From: Tomitella fengzijianii
GTDB taxonomy: Bacteria; Actinomycetota; Actinomycetes; Mycobacteriales; Mycobacteriaceae
Direction: 5' to 3'
Length of the DNA: 64,000 bases
Assembly (NCBI RefSeq): GCF_007559025.1
Contig: NZ_CP041765.1
Coordinates: 430,679 to 494,678, forward strand
Made by a program: the position numbers and the translations under genes. Below, piece after piece: positions 26,065 through 36,196 of the stretch (position 1 is its first letter; each line of letters opens with the position of its first letter). The notes under the pieces are model-generated. The model was not told the origin of the DNA. It saw only the letters and a list, made by a program, of their open reading frames with translations, and did no database searches.

Positions 26065-27666
26065 ATGCATCGATCACCGCTGAGGAACACCCTGCGCGCC
26101 GTCCGGCGGCCGCTGTCGACCACGCGCGGTCCGGACGCGTCGCGCCGACGGAAACGGGCGGCCGCCGCGAAGCTGTCCGCCGCTGTGTCGGCGCCGATGC
26201 TGGCGGTGGCGGCCGTCGCGGTGTCGGTGACGGCGGGCGGAACCGGCGGCTCCGGCGGGGCGGACGGCGCCGCGGCCGCGCAACTCGAGGCGGTCCCCGT
26301 AGTCGACGCGCAGACGGTGTTCACGCTGCGCGGGCACGGCCACGGGCACGGCCGGGGCATGGGGCAGTGGGGCGCGTACGGATACGCCAAGGACCACGGC
26401 TGGAGCGCCGAGCAGATCATCAACCACTACTACGGCGGCACCGCACTGCAGCGGGTCGACACCGGCGGGGTCTCGGTGCGGCTGATGGGGCTCGACGGCA
26501 AGGACCTGTCCGTCACCTCGGACGGGCCGATGACCGTCGACGGTCACGAGGTGCCCGCGGGCGCCGCCGTGACCCTGCGCCCCACGCCCGGCGGCGCGGA
26601 CGTCACCGTCACGCAGGGATGCGGGGGCGCCCCCGGGGACTCGTTCGCCGTCGGCGACCCGCGCGTCACGCCGGCCGGGGGCGGGATGCTGCAGGTGTGC
26701 GGCGGGAACACCTACCGGGGCGACCTGGGCGTGGCCCTCGACGGCGGTGCGCCGCGCTCGGTCAACTACGTGGGGATGGAGGACTACCTGCGCGGCGTGC
26801 TGCCCGAGGAGATCTCCGCGGGCTGGGCCGACAAGGGCGCCGGCGAGGCGCTGCGCGCGCAGGCGATCGCCGCGCGCTCGTACGCCGCCGCCGAGGACCG
26901 GTACGGGTACGCGCAGACCTGCGACACGCAGGCCTGCCAGGTCTACGGGGGCACCGCCGAGGAGGATCCCCGTACGGACGCCGCGGTGGCGGACACCGCG
27001 GGCATGGTGGTCACGCGCGGAGGGCAGCCGGTGGCCACCGAGTTCTCCGCGTCCACGGGCGGCTGGACCGCCGGCGGCGACTTCCCGGCCGTCGAGGACG
27101 TGGGCGACGCAGCCTCGCCCGTCCACGACTGGACGGAGACCGTCACCGGGCAGCAGGTGTCGGATGCGTTCGGGGTGGGCCCGCTCAAGGAGATGACGGT
27201 GACCGCGCGCAACGGGCTCGGCGCCGACGGCGGCCGCGTGGTGTCGATGCGCGTGGTGGGCGCGGACAAGACGGTGGAGGTCTCCGGGCCGGAGGTCCGC
27301 ACCGGCCTGGGGCTCAAATCCGACTGGTTCACGATCGACGGCCAGGGTCCGGCGGCGTCGATCATCCCGCCGGAGTCGTCGGGGCTCGTCCCGGACTCGT
27401 CGGGCGTGCTGCCGCCGGCCGTCACCGGCCCCACCGGACAGAGCCCCGAGGGCGACGACGGGGGCTCCGGTCCGGCCGACATCGTCGGCGGCGCGGGACT
27501 GACGGCGGAGGACATCCGGCGCGCGGCCGAAGCCATCGCCGGGGCGATGGGCGCCGACTCGGAACTGGGCGGCGCGATCGGCACCCTCGGCGGGGTGGCG
27601 GCCGACGGGCTGGAGGCCTACACGGACGCGCGCGTCGACCCGCCGGAGGACCGGCCCCGGCCGTGA
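26065..27666 (+). CDS. SpoIID/LytB-domain secreted protein
   Basis: A 533-residue exported protein of the SpoIID/LytB type; SpoIID itself is a lytic transglycosylase acting on stripped glycan strands. After a long arginine-rich start a signal segment (SAPMLAVAAVAVSVTAGG) leads outside. Family motifs are G-H-G-x-G-M-G-Q-W-G-A-Y-G-Y-A (about residue 95), the E-D-Y-L-R-G-V-L-P-E-E core (the catalytic Glu of the family) and A-L-R-A-Q-A-I-A-A-R-S-Y-A with Q-V-Y-G-G. A proline/serine-rich C-terminal tail follows. The ATG has GAGGAGT eight bases upstream. Such genes often stand next to glf in mycolate actinobacteria. A tandem repeat array upstream suggests MtrA control. Confidence 0.88.
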   Translation: MHRSPLRNTLRAVRRPLSTTRGPDASRRRKRAAAAKLSAAVSAPMLAVAAVAVSVTAGGTGGSGGADGAAAAQLEAVPVVDAQTVFTLRGHGHGHGRGMGQWGAYGYAKDHGWSAEQIINHYYGGTALQRVDTGGVSVRLMGLDGKDLSVTSDGPMTVDGHEVPAGAAVTLRPTPGGADVTVTQGCGGAPGDSFAVGDPRVTPAGGGMLQVCGGNTYRGDLGVALDGGAPRSVNYVGMEDYLRGVLPEEISAGWADKGAGEALRAQAIAARSYAAAEDRYGYAQTCDTQACQVYGGTAEEDPRTDAAVADTAGMVVTRGGQPVATEFSASTGGWTAGGDFPAVEDVGDAASPVHDWTETVTGQQVSDAFGVGPLKEMTVTARNGLGADGGRVVSMRVVGADKTVEVSGPEVRTGLGLKSDWFTIDGQGPAASIIPPESSGLVPDSSGVLPPAVTGPTGQSPEGDDGGSGPADIVGGAGLTAEDIRRAAEAIAGAMGADSELGGAIGTLGGVAADGLEAYTDARVDPPEDRPRP

Positions 27667-28994
<1,328 letters not shown>

Positions 28995-28995
<1 letters not shown>

Positions 28996-30914
28996 TGGCC
29001 GCGCAGTCGCTGCTGCAGCGGATCCTGCTTCCCCGCGGTGGCGAGCCGCTGGACGTGCGGACGCTGTACCTGGAGGAGTCGGAGACGAACGCGCGCCGTG
29101 CGCACGCCACCTCGCGCACCTCGGTGCGCCTGGGCGCGGAGTCGGAGGTCTCGTTCGCCACCTACTTCAACGCGTTCCCCGCCAGCTACTGGCGCCGGTG
29201 GACGGTGCTGGAGTCGGTGGTGCTGCGGATCGAGGTCCGCGGCGGGTGCAGGGTGGACGTCTACCGTTCCAAGGCGGACGGCAGCCGCATCCACGTCGAG
29301 GGCCAGCGGGCCGACGACGGTACCGCGGACGGCCTGGACGACGCGGCCGACGAGACGCGCGTGCTGGAGTTCGAGGTGTCGCTGGCCCCGTTCGAGGACG
29401 GCGGCTGGATCTGGTTCGACGTCACCACCGCCACGAAGACCGAGGTGCTCTCGGCCGGTTGGTACGCGCCGGTGCCGGCGCCCGGCCGGGCCGCGGTGGC
29501 CCTGGGCATCCCCACCTTCAACCGGCCGGTCGACTGCGTGAACGCGCTGCGCGCCATCGCCTCCGACCCGCTCGTGCTGGACGTGGTGGACACGATCATC
29601 GTGCCCGACCAGGGCACCGACAAGGTGCGTGACCAGGACGACTTCGCCGAGACGGCGGCGCAGCTGGGCGGGCGGCTGCGCATGTACGACCAGCCGAACC
29701 TGGGCGGCTCCGGCGGGTACAGCCGGATCATGCTCGAGGCCGTCAAGAACACGGACTGCGAGCAGATCCTGTTCATGGACGACGACATCCAGATCGAGCC
29801 GGATTCGATCCTGCGCGCGCTGGCGTTCTCCCGTTTCGCCGAGGTTCCCACGCTGGTGGGCGGCCAGATGCTCAACCTGCAGGAGCGCAGCCACCTGCAC
29901 ACGATGGGCGAGGTGGTGCGCCGGGACATCTTCATGTGGGGCGCGGCGCCGCACGTGGAGTACGACCACGACTTCTCCACCCGGCCGCTGCGCGACCGCG
30001 AGGAGTCCAAGGATCTGCACCGGCGTATCGACGTCGACTTCAACGGCTGGTGGATGTGCATGATCCCGCGGTCGATCGCGGAGGAGATCGGCCAGCCGCT
30101 GCCGCTGTTCATCAAGTGGGACGACGCGGAGTACGGGCTGCGGGCGCGCAAGGCCGGCTACCCGACGGTGACGATGCCGGGCGCGGCGATCTGGCACATG
30201 GCATGGTCGGACAAGGACGACGCCATCGACTGGCAGGCCTACTTCCACCTGCGCAACAGGCTGGTCGTGGCCGCGTTGCACATGGACGGCGGCCACCGCG
30301 GGCTGATGCAGAACGCGCTCAAGGCCACCGTCAAGCACCTGCTGTGCCTGGAGTACTCCACGGTGGCCATCCAGAACCAGGCCATCCGGGACTTCCTCGC
30401 GGGGCCGGAGCACATCACGTCGATCCTCGAGTCCGCGATGCCCATGGTGCGTCGGATGCGGAGCGAGTATCCGGACGCGGTGGTGTTGCCGTCGTCGACC
30501 GAGCTTCCGCTGCCGTCGCACGCCGGGACGGGCGCCGTGTCCCTGCCGTCGAACCCGGTGTCCAAGGTGGTGCGGCTGGCCAAGGGGCTGGTCCGCAACG
30601 CGCGCCCGGCCGACGATTCCACGCACAGCACCCCGCAACTCAACGTCCCGACGCTGGACGCGCGCTGGTTCCTGCTCTCGCAGGTGGACGGTGTCACCGT
30701 CACCACGGCCGACGGCCGGGGCGTGGTGTACCGCCAGCGTGACCGCGAGAAGGCGGCCGCGCTGCTGCGCGAGTCGATGCGGCTGCTGCGCGAGCTGAAC
30801 GCGCGGTTCCCGGAGATGAAGCAGGCCTACCGCGAGGCGGCACCCGGCCTGACGAGCCGCGAGCGCTGGTCCCGCGTGTTCGAGGGATGGGAGACCCGTG
30901 TCGGCGAAGGATGA
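28995..30914 (+). CDS. glfT2: Galactofuranosyltransferase GlfT2
   Basis: A 639-residue GT-A enzyme that polymerises the galactan chain with alternating beta-1,5 and beta-1,6 links, on the cytoplasmic face. An N-terminal beta-sandwich (residues 1-150) precedes the catalytic domain. The metal-binding DDD motif is D262-D264 (F-M-D-D-D-I-Q-I-E-P) and the catalytic base region is W-D-D-A-E-Y-G-L-R (D376/D377), at nearly the same numbers as in M. tuberculosis. The metal-ligand His lies in I-W-H-M-A-W. Length matches Rv3808c. It overlaps glf by one base and the PAP2 gene by 17. Confidence 0.96.
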
Positions 30915-31491
30915 CCTGGTCACGGCGGCCGCCGCAGCCGAGACGCCCGTGCTGGCCGCGGTGCAGGACTTGTTGATCGACCGGCCGGGGGTGCTGTCGA
31001 CGGCCCGCGGGATGTCGCACTTCGGCGAGCACGCGCTGGGCTGGATGGCCGTATCGGCGGTTGGCGCCGCGGTGGACCGTCCCCGACGCGGGCGGTGGCT
31101 GGCGGTGGGCGTGGGCGCGGTGGGCGCGCATGCGGCGTCGATCGCAGTCAAGCGCGTGGTGCGCCGGCCGCGCCCGCAGGATCCGATGGTGCGGGTGGGC
31201 GTGTCGACCCCCAGCAGGCTGAGCTTCCCGTCGTCCCATGCCACCTCGTCGACGGCGGCGGCACTGCTGATCGGGCGGGCGAGCGGCGTGCCCGTGGCGG
31301 CCGCCGTGGTGCCGGCGATGGCGCTGTCCCGCCTTCTGCTGGGGGTGCACTACCCTTCGGACGTCGTCGTCGGCAGCGCGATCGGCGCGCTCGCAGCCGT
31401 GGCGACGGACCGACTCCGGCATCGGGTGCCGGTTCTCCGTGATGAGCCACGGCCTAGGGTGGCGGAGTCGGAAGGAAACAACAGACGATGA
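30898..31491 (+). CDS. PAP2-family phosphatase (Rv3807c-like)
   Basis: A 197-residue membrane phosphatase with all three PAP2 motifs: K-R-V-V-R-R-P-R-P, F-P-S-S-H-A-T-S and S-R-L-L-L-G-V-H-Y-P-S-D. In M. tuberculosis the gene in this place is proposed to act on decaprenylphosphoryl-5-phosphoribose in the pathway that makes the arabinose donor; that role is carried over by position. Three to four membrane segments are visible. GTG start inside the end of glfT2; its stop overlaps ubiA (ATGA). Confidence 0.92.
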   Translation: MSAKDDLVTAAAAAETPVLAAVQDLLIDRPGVLSTARGMSHFGEHALGWMAVSAVGAAVDRPRRGRWLAVGVGAVGAHAASIAVKRVVRRPRPQDPMVRVGVSTPSRLSFPSSHATSSTAAALLIGRASGVPVAAAVVPAMALSRLLLGVHYPSDVVVGSAIGALAAVATDRLRHRVPVLRDEPRPRVAESEGNNRR

Positions 31492-32456
31492 GCGAAAGCG
31501 CCGATCACCTGGTGGGGCTCGAGCCGGTAGACGAGCCGACGGATGCGGAGTCCGTCGCCGCCTCGGCCAAAGTCCCGCGCAATGCAGCGTCAGCGCTGGT
31601 CAAGGCCATGCGCCCGTGGCAGTGGGTCAAGAACGTCCTGGTGCTTGCCGCCCCCGTGGCTGCGGGGAGCGTCTTCGAGTGGGACGTGCTCTGGCCCTCA
31701 CTCGTCGCGTTCGTGGTGTTCTGCCTGGCCGCCTCGTCGATCTACCTGATCAACGACGCGCGCGACGTCGAGGCCGACCGCGCGCACCCGGTCAAGCGGT
31801 ACCGGCCCATCGCGGCCGGGGTGCTGCCGGTGGGCGTGGCGTATGCGGCGTCCGCGGTGCTGGTGGTCGCGGCCGTCGGGCTGTCGTTCGTCGCCAACTA
31901 CCGCCTGGCCGTCGTCGTGGCCGTGTACATCGCGGTGCAGCTGGCGTACTGCTTCGGCCTGAAGCACCAGCCGGTGCTGGACATCTGCATCGTCTCGTCG
32001 GGCTTCCTGCTGCGCGCCATGGCGGGCGGTGTGGCCGCCGAGATCGCGCTGTCGCAGTGGTTCCTGCTGATCATGGCGTTCGGCTCGCTGTTCATGGCCG
32101 CGGGCAAGCGCTACGCGGAGCTGCAGCTGGCCGAGCGCACGGGCGCGAAGATCCGCAAGTCGCTGGAGGGGTACACCACCACCTACCTGCGGTTCGTCTG
32201 GACGCTGTCGGCCACTGCGGTGGTGCTGTGCTACGGGCTGTGGGCCTTCGAGCAGGACGCGCTGCGCGGCGGTGCGTGGTACGCGATCTCGATGATCCCG
32301 TTCGTCATCGCCATCCTCCGGTACGCGGTGGACGTCGACGGCGGCGTGGCAGGCGCCCCGGAGGACATCGCGCGTCGCGACCGGGCACTCCAGCTCCTTG
32401 CGGTCGCGTGGATCGTGATCGTCGGTGTCGCCGCCTATGTCGTACCGCATATCTGA
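31488..32456 (+). CDS. ubiA: Decaprenyl-phosphate phosphoribosyltransferase (UbiA)
   Basis: A 322-residue polytopic membrane enzyme that joins phosphoribose diphosphate to decaprenyl phosphate, the first committed step to the arabinose donor DPA. The first aspartate motif is INDARDVEADRAHPVKRYRP (N-D-x2-D-x3-D) and the second is Y-A-V-D-V-D-G-G near the C-terminus. About nine membrane helices. Overlaps the PAP2 gene by four bases and aftB by 20, so the whole operon is translationally linked. Confidence 0.96.
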   Translation: MSESADHLVGLEPVDEPTDAESVAASAKVPRNAASALVKAMRPWQWVKNVLVLAAPVAAGSVFEWDVLWPSLVAFVVFCLAASSIYLINDARDVEADRAHPVKRYRPIAAGVLPVGVAYAASAVLVVAAVGLSFVANYRLAVVVAVYIAVQLAYCFGLKHQPVLDICIVSSGFLLRAMAGGVAAEIALSQWFLLIMAFGSLFMAAGKRYAELQLAERTGAKIRKSLEGYTTTYLRFVWTLSATAVVLCYGLWAFEQDALRGGAWYAISMIPFVIAILRYAVDVDGGVAGAPEDIARRDRALQLLAVAWIVIVGVAAYVVPHI

Positions 32457-34539
32457 CGACCCTGGCGCCGGTGCCCCGCCGCGTGGCGCCCGGTCCGCCA
32501 GGGTGCGGAGTGCGCTGACCCGGTGGGGTCCGCAGGGCGCCGTGACGGTGCTCGGCATCGTCGTCGCGGCCGCGCTGTTCGGCTACGGCGGCTGGCAGCG
32601 GCGGTGGATGGCCGACGACGGCCTCATCGTCCTGCGCACGGTGCGCAACCTGCTGGCAGGCAACGGCCCGGTGTTCAACGCGGGCGAGCGGGTGGAGGTC
32701 AACACCAGCACCGCCTGGACGTACGTGATGTGGCTGTTCGGGTGGATCACCCGCGCGCGGCTCGAGTACGTCGCCGTGGGCGTGTGCCTGGCGCTGAGCA
32801 TCGCCGCCATGGTGTTCGTGATGCTCGGCTCGGCCCGCCTGATGCGGCATTCCACGTGGGCGCGGCGTGCGCGGGGGCCGGTACTGCTGCTCCCCGGGGG
32901 CGTGTTCGTGTACGCGGCGCTGCCGCCGGCCCGCGACTTCGCCACCAGCGGACTCGAGGTGGGTCTGCTGCTGTGCTGGCTGGGCGCAGTGTGGTGGCTG
33001 CTGGTGCGGTGGGCGTCCACGGAGCGGCCGTCCACGGCGTCCGTGCTCTCGCTGGGGTTCCTGGCGGGGCTGAGCTGGCTGGTCCGGCCGGAGACCGTGC
33101 TGCTGGGCGCACCCGTGCTGTTGCTGCTGTTCTGCGTGCGCCAGTCGTGGCGGCGCAGGGCCGCTCTGGTGGTCGTGTCCGGGCTGGTGCCCGTGGCCTA
33201 TCAGATCTGGCGCATGGGCTACTACGGGTTGCCGTACCCGAACACCGCGGTGGCCAAGGACGCGGGCGAGGCGAAGTGGGGCAAGGGCCTGACCTATCTG
33301 GCCGACCTGATGCAGCCGTACGTACTGTGGGTCCCGCTGGTGCTGCTGGCGGCGGTCGCCGCGGCACTGTGGGGGCCTACAGCTGCGCGCATGGCCCGCG
33401 CCGCGGCGTCCCGCGTCGCAGTCCGCGCGGATGCCGACGGGGGCGACGAGGCGGGGCAGTCCGGCGAGTACCGGCCGCCGCGGCGCATCGCCCGCCCCGT
33501 GGCGGCGCGCATGCGGCGCGTCCAGGACCGGCTGCACTCCCCGGTCACGGTCACGGTGCTGATCGTCGTCGTCGCACTGGTCTGGCTGCTGTACGTGCTG
33601 CGCGTGGGCGGCGACTTCATGCACGGCCGCGTGCTGCTCCCCGTGGTGTTCCTGCTGATCGCCCCCCTGGCGATGATCCCCGTGCCGCTGCCGCGCCGCC
33701 GGGCCCCCAGCCGGGCCGGCGACCATGAGGGCCAGCGTCCGGCCGGTGGCCAGCGTCCGGCCGGTAGCCTCCGCGGCGCGCTGGCGCCCGCTGCGCGCAC
33801 CGCGGTGCCGGTCCTGGGGTGGATAGGCGTGATCGCCTGGGCACTGACGATCGTGAACGTCCCGGGGGTGGCGCGTGCGGGCACGCTCACGCGCGACGGG
33901 ATCGTGGACGAGCGCGCCTTCTACGTGGTGGCCACCGGGCACGCGCACCCGATCACGTCGCAGGACTACCTGGACTTCCCCCGCATGCGCGCCCTGGTGG
34001 ACACCATCCGCGCCACGCCGGAAGGCGGGCTGCTCATCCAGAACGGCAGCCTGAACTCCTGGACGGTGATCCCGCCCGCGGTACCGCCCCCGCCGGGGGA
34101 GGCGCAGCACACGGTGTACTTCATCAACCTCGGGATGCCGGGCATGAACACGCCGCTGAACGTCAAGGTGTACGACACCGTCGGGCTGGCGTTGCCCCTG
34201 GCGGCGCACACCCCGCGGATCACCTACGGGCGGATCGGGCACGACAAGAACCTCCCGCCGGACTGGCTGATCGCGCTGCAGGGGCTCGCGGACACGCACG
34301 AGCAGGGGTTGCCGCAGTGGCTGGACGAAGACTGGGTGAAACAGGCGGAGACCGCGATCACGTGCCCGCAGACCGAGTACCTGCTGCAGTCGTACACCTC
34401 GGACCTGACCCTCGAGCGCTGGTGGCAGAACTTCCGCCACGCGTGGTCGCTGGCGGGCTACCAGATCGACTCGAATCCGGAGTACGAGATCGAGCGCTGC
34501 AACCTGGTGCCGCCGCGACTGGACACGCCCCCGCGCTGA
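32437..34539 (+). CDS. aftB: Terminal beta-1,2-arabinofuranosyltransferase AftB
   Basis: A membrane glycosyltransferase of about 700 residues that adds the terminal beta-1,2-arabinose residues on which mycolates are placed. The GT-C signature W-M-A-D-D-G-L-I-V-L-R near residue 45 carries the catalytic aspartates, followed by N-x-G-E-R-V-E-V-N-T-S. About ten membrane helices and a C-terminal exported domain. It is longer than Rv3805c, partly because of a hydrophilic loop (about residues 325-360 and 425-450) that includes a 6-residue tandem duplication. The ATG at 32437 is chosen; a GTG at 32425 is equally possible, and neither has a strong ribosome site. Confidence 0.93.
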   Translation: MSYRISDDPGAGAPPRGARSARVRSALTRWGPQGAVTVLGIVVAAALFGYGGWQRRWMADDGLIVLRTVRNLLAGNGPVFNAGERVEVNTSTAWTYVMWLFGWITRARLEYVAVGVCLALSIAAMVFVMLGSARLMRHSTWARRARGPVLLLPGGVFVYAALPPARDFATSGLEVGLLLCWLGAVWWLLVRWASTERPSTASVLSLGFLAGLSWLVRPETVLLGAPVLLLLFCVRQSWRRRAALVVVSGLVPVAYQIWRMGYYGLPYPNTAVAKDAGEAKWGKGLTYLADLMQPYVLWVPLVLLAAVAAALWGPTAARMARAAASRVAVRADADGGDEAGQSGEYRPPRRIARPVAARMRRVQDRLHSPVTVTVLIVVVALVWLLYVLRVGGDFMHGRVLLPVVFLLIAPLAMIPVPLPRRRAPSRAGDHEGQRPAGGQRPAGSLRGALAPAARTAVPVLGWIGVIAWALTIVNVPGVARAGTLTRDGIVDERAFYVVATGHAHPITSQDYLDFPRMRALVDTIRATPEGGLLIQNGSLNSWTVIPPAVPPPPGEAQHTVYFINLGMPGMNTPLNVKVYDTVGLALPLAAHTPRITYGRIGHDKNLPPDWLIALQGLADTHEQGLPQWLDEDWVKQAETAITCPQTEYLLQSYTSDLTLERWWQNFRHAWSLAGYQIDSNPEYEIERCNLVPPRLDTPPR
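33730..33765 (+). repeat. 18-base perfect tandem duplication inside aftB
   Basis: Two identical copies of GGCCAGCGTCCGGCCGGT (33730-33747 and 33748-33765) encode a repeated six-residue unit (G-Q-R-P-A-G) in a loop between membrane helices. It is in frame and probably neutral, but its copy number may vary between strains. Confidence 0.85.
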
Positions 34540-34948
34540 TCGCGGCGGGCCGTTCGCCCACGACCGCCCCGCATTGTGAGTAACCTCACTAGACGGACGC
34601 GGCGCGTCGCGTCGGGAGGCGCTGCGCGGCGCCGGTGGATGCGGGTGCGCGACACGGCCCCATGCGATTTCAATGCGTGGACGTGCAGAGTGTCACGGGC
34701 AGGTAACGGATGACGATGAACGGTCGATAAGCAAGAGGATCCAGGCGTGCGCGGTGACGGACGTGCGCGCGCCGGTCACGGTGCGGACGGCGAGTTGCAT
34801 TGCCAGGTCAGGGCGTTTAACTTTGACCGACGATGCAGGCGGGCGTCCACGAGCAGTGGCCGACTGGAAGGTCGACACGCAGCAGTGCGGTGAACCGGAT
34901 GCATTTCCGAAATTCTCCGACGCTGCCCATAGGAAGAGGTTCAGGCCG
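34540..34948 (+). other. 409-base gene-free interval upstream of the first mycolyltransferase
   Basis: No gene is supported here. A small inverted repeat (GTGAG-TAAC-CTCAC, 34576-34589) lies after aftB. The rest, with several short AT-richer stretches (for example 34725-34740 and 34815-34830), probably holds the promoter and a long leader of the mycolyltransferase gene. An in-frame open stretch runs upstream of the chosen start but encodes no signal peptide. Confidence 0.55.
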
Positions 34949-35965
34949 ATGACCAATGCGGAACCACGGTTTCTCCGGCGAGTGCGCTCCCGGCTCCTCG
35001 GCTTCGCGGCGATCGCGTTCTCGCTGGCGATGCTGACCGGAGTCGCCACCGCCGGCACGGCGTCCGCGTGGTCGTGGAACGACGACGGCCGCATCGTCAA
35101 GGAATACGTGTGGTCGGACGCGATGGCCCGCAACATCCCGATCTCCTACATGCCGTCCGCGCGCGGCGGCAACCATGCGCTGATCCTGCTGGACGGACTG
35201 CGCGCCCGCGACGACTTCAGCGGCTGGGACATCGAGACCAACGCCTTCGACAAGTTCCGCAATGACAACATCAACGTCGTCATGCCCATCGGCGGCCAGT
35301 CCAGCTGGTATGCGGACTGGAACGCGCCCAGCAACATCAACGGCCAGGACTTCACCTACAAGTGGGAGACGTTCCTGAGCGTGGAGCTGCCGAACTACCT
35401 GGCGAGCCAGCACGGCATCGCCCGCGACCACAACGCCATCGCGGGGCTGTCGATGGGCGGCAGCGCGGCGCTCTACTTCGCGGCCAAGTACAAGCCGTAC
35501 TACTCGTTCGCCGGCTCGTTCTCCGGCTACCTGCACAACTCGATGATCGGCATGCCCGCGGGCATCAGCGTCGGGATGCTCGACGCCGGCAGCTTCAACG
35601 CCGGGGACATGTACGGCTCGGCGTCGTCGCTCAACCCCGAGTGGACCTCGCACGACCCGTTCAACTTCGCGCCGGAACTGCGGGGCATCTCGATGTACAT
35701 CTCCGCGGCCAGCGCGCTGCCCAACCCGGACCCGGTGAACGGCGACCGGCCCAAGTCGCTGCTGGACTACTACAACACCACCAACGGCATGGCGCTCGAG
35801 GGGCTCGCGCTGGCGAACTCCCGCATCTTCCAGGCGCGGCTGGACTCCCTGAACATCCCCGCCACCTACTCGTTCCCGCCGGTGGGCATCCACTCGTGGA
35901 ACAACTGGAGCGTGGAGCTCGACAAGGCCAGGCCGCAGATCCTGGACGCCACGAACGGCTGGTGA
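34949..35965 (+). CDS. Mycolyltransferase (antigen 85 type)
   Basis: A 338-residue secreted alpha/beta hydrolase that moves mycolic acid between trehalose monomycolate and arabinogalactan or another trehalose monomycolate. The signal peptide ends near T-A-S-A-W-S. The nucleophile is S168 in G-L-S-M-G-G and the catalytic His is H315 in G-I-H-S-W. LLDGLRARDDFSGWDIET and M-P-I-G-G-Q-S-S-W-Y are family hallmarks. The ATG has AGGAAGAGG nine bases upstream, and an upstream in-frame extension would lack a signal peptide. It ends before a strong terminator, so it is a separate unit from the next gene. Confidence 0.95.
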   Translation: MTNAEPRFLRRVRSRLLGFAAIAFSLAMLTGVATAGTASAWSWNDDGRIVKEYVWSDAMARNIPISYMPSARGGNHALILLDGLRARDDFSGWDIETNAFDKFRNDNINVVMPIGGQSSWYADWNAPSNINGQDFTYKWETFLSVELPNYLASQHGIARDHNAIAGLSMGGSAALYFAAKYKPYYSFAGSFSGYLHNSMIGMPAGISVGMLDAGSFNAGDMYGSASSLNPEWTSHDPFNFAPELRGISMYISAASALPNPDPVNGDRPKSLLDYYNTTNGMALEGLALANSRIFQARLDSLNIPATYSFPPVGIHSWNNWSVELDKARPQILDATNGW

Positions 35966-35990
35966 TCCGCCCCGCACACACGTGACGATC

Positions 35991-36024
35991 GGAGAGGCGC
36001 GCGTCCGCAGACGCGCGCCTCTCC
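35991..36024 (+). terminator. Strong hairpin terminator after the first mycolyltransferase
   Basis: Perfect 15-base stem (35991-36005 with 36010-36024) with loop CGCA, 26 bases after the stop codon. No T-run follows. Confidence 0.85.
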
Positions 36025-36076
36025 GCGTCCGGTGACGGCCGCCCGCGTCGGAACTGCTCCGGCTGCGCCAGGTCGA

Positions 36077-36112
36077 TGTGACGGATGTTCGGCGTGTGAA
36101 TGGTGTGATTCG
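36077..36112 (+). promoter_or_regulatory. Four phased 9-base TGTGA-type units, candidate MtrA operator
   Basis: Units TGTGACGGA (36077), TGTTCGGCG (36086), TGTGAATGG (36095) and TGTGATTCG (36104) are spaced exactly 9 bases; a further TGTGACGG stands at 36129. They lie 85 bases before the start of the LGFP mycolyltransferase. The same pattern precedes the SpoIID-domain gene at 25961-26005. Confidence 0.55.
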
Positions 36113-36196
36113 CCTGAGTTGGCACTACTGTGACGGTGATCGGGAAACGGTGGTCGGGTCGTTTCCGCTTTTTCGGATCGAAGCGAGGAAGTCTTG

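Noticed and set aside
34576-34589. Small inverted repeat after aftB as a terminator
   Set aside because: A five-base stem is too weak on its own; mentioned only in the description of the interval.
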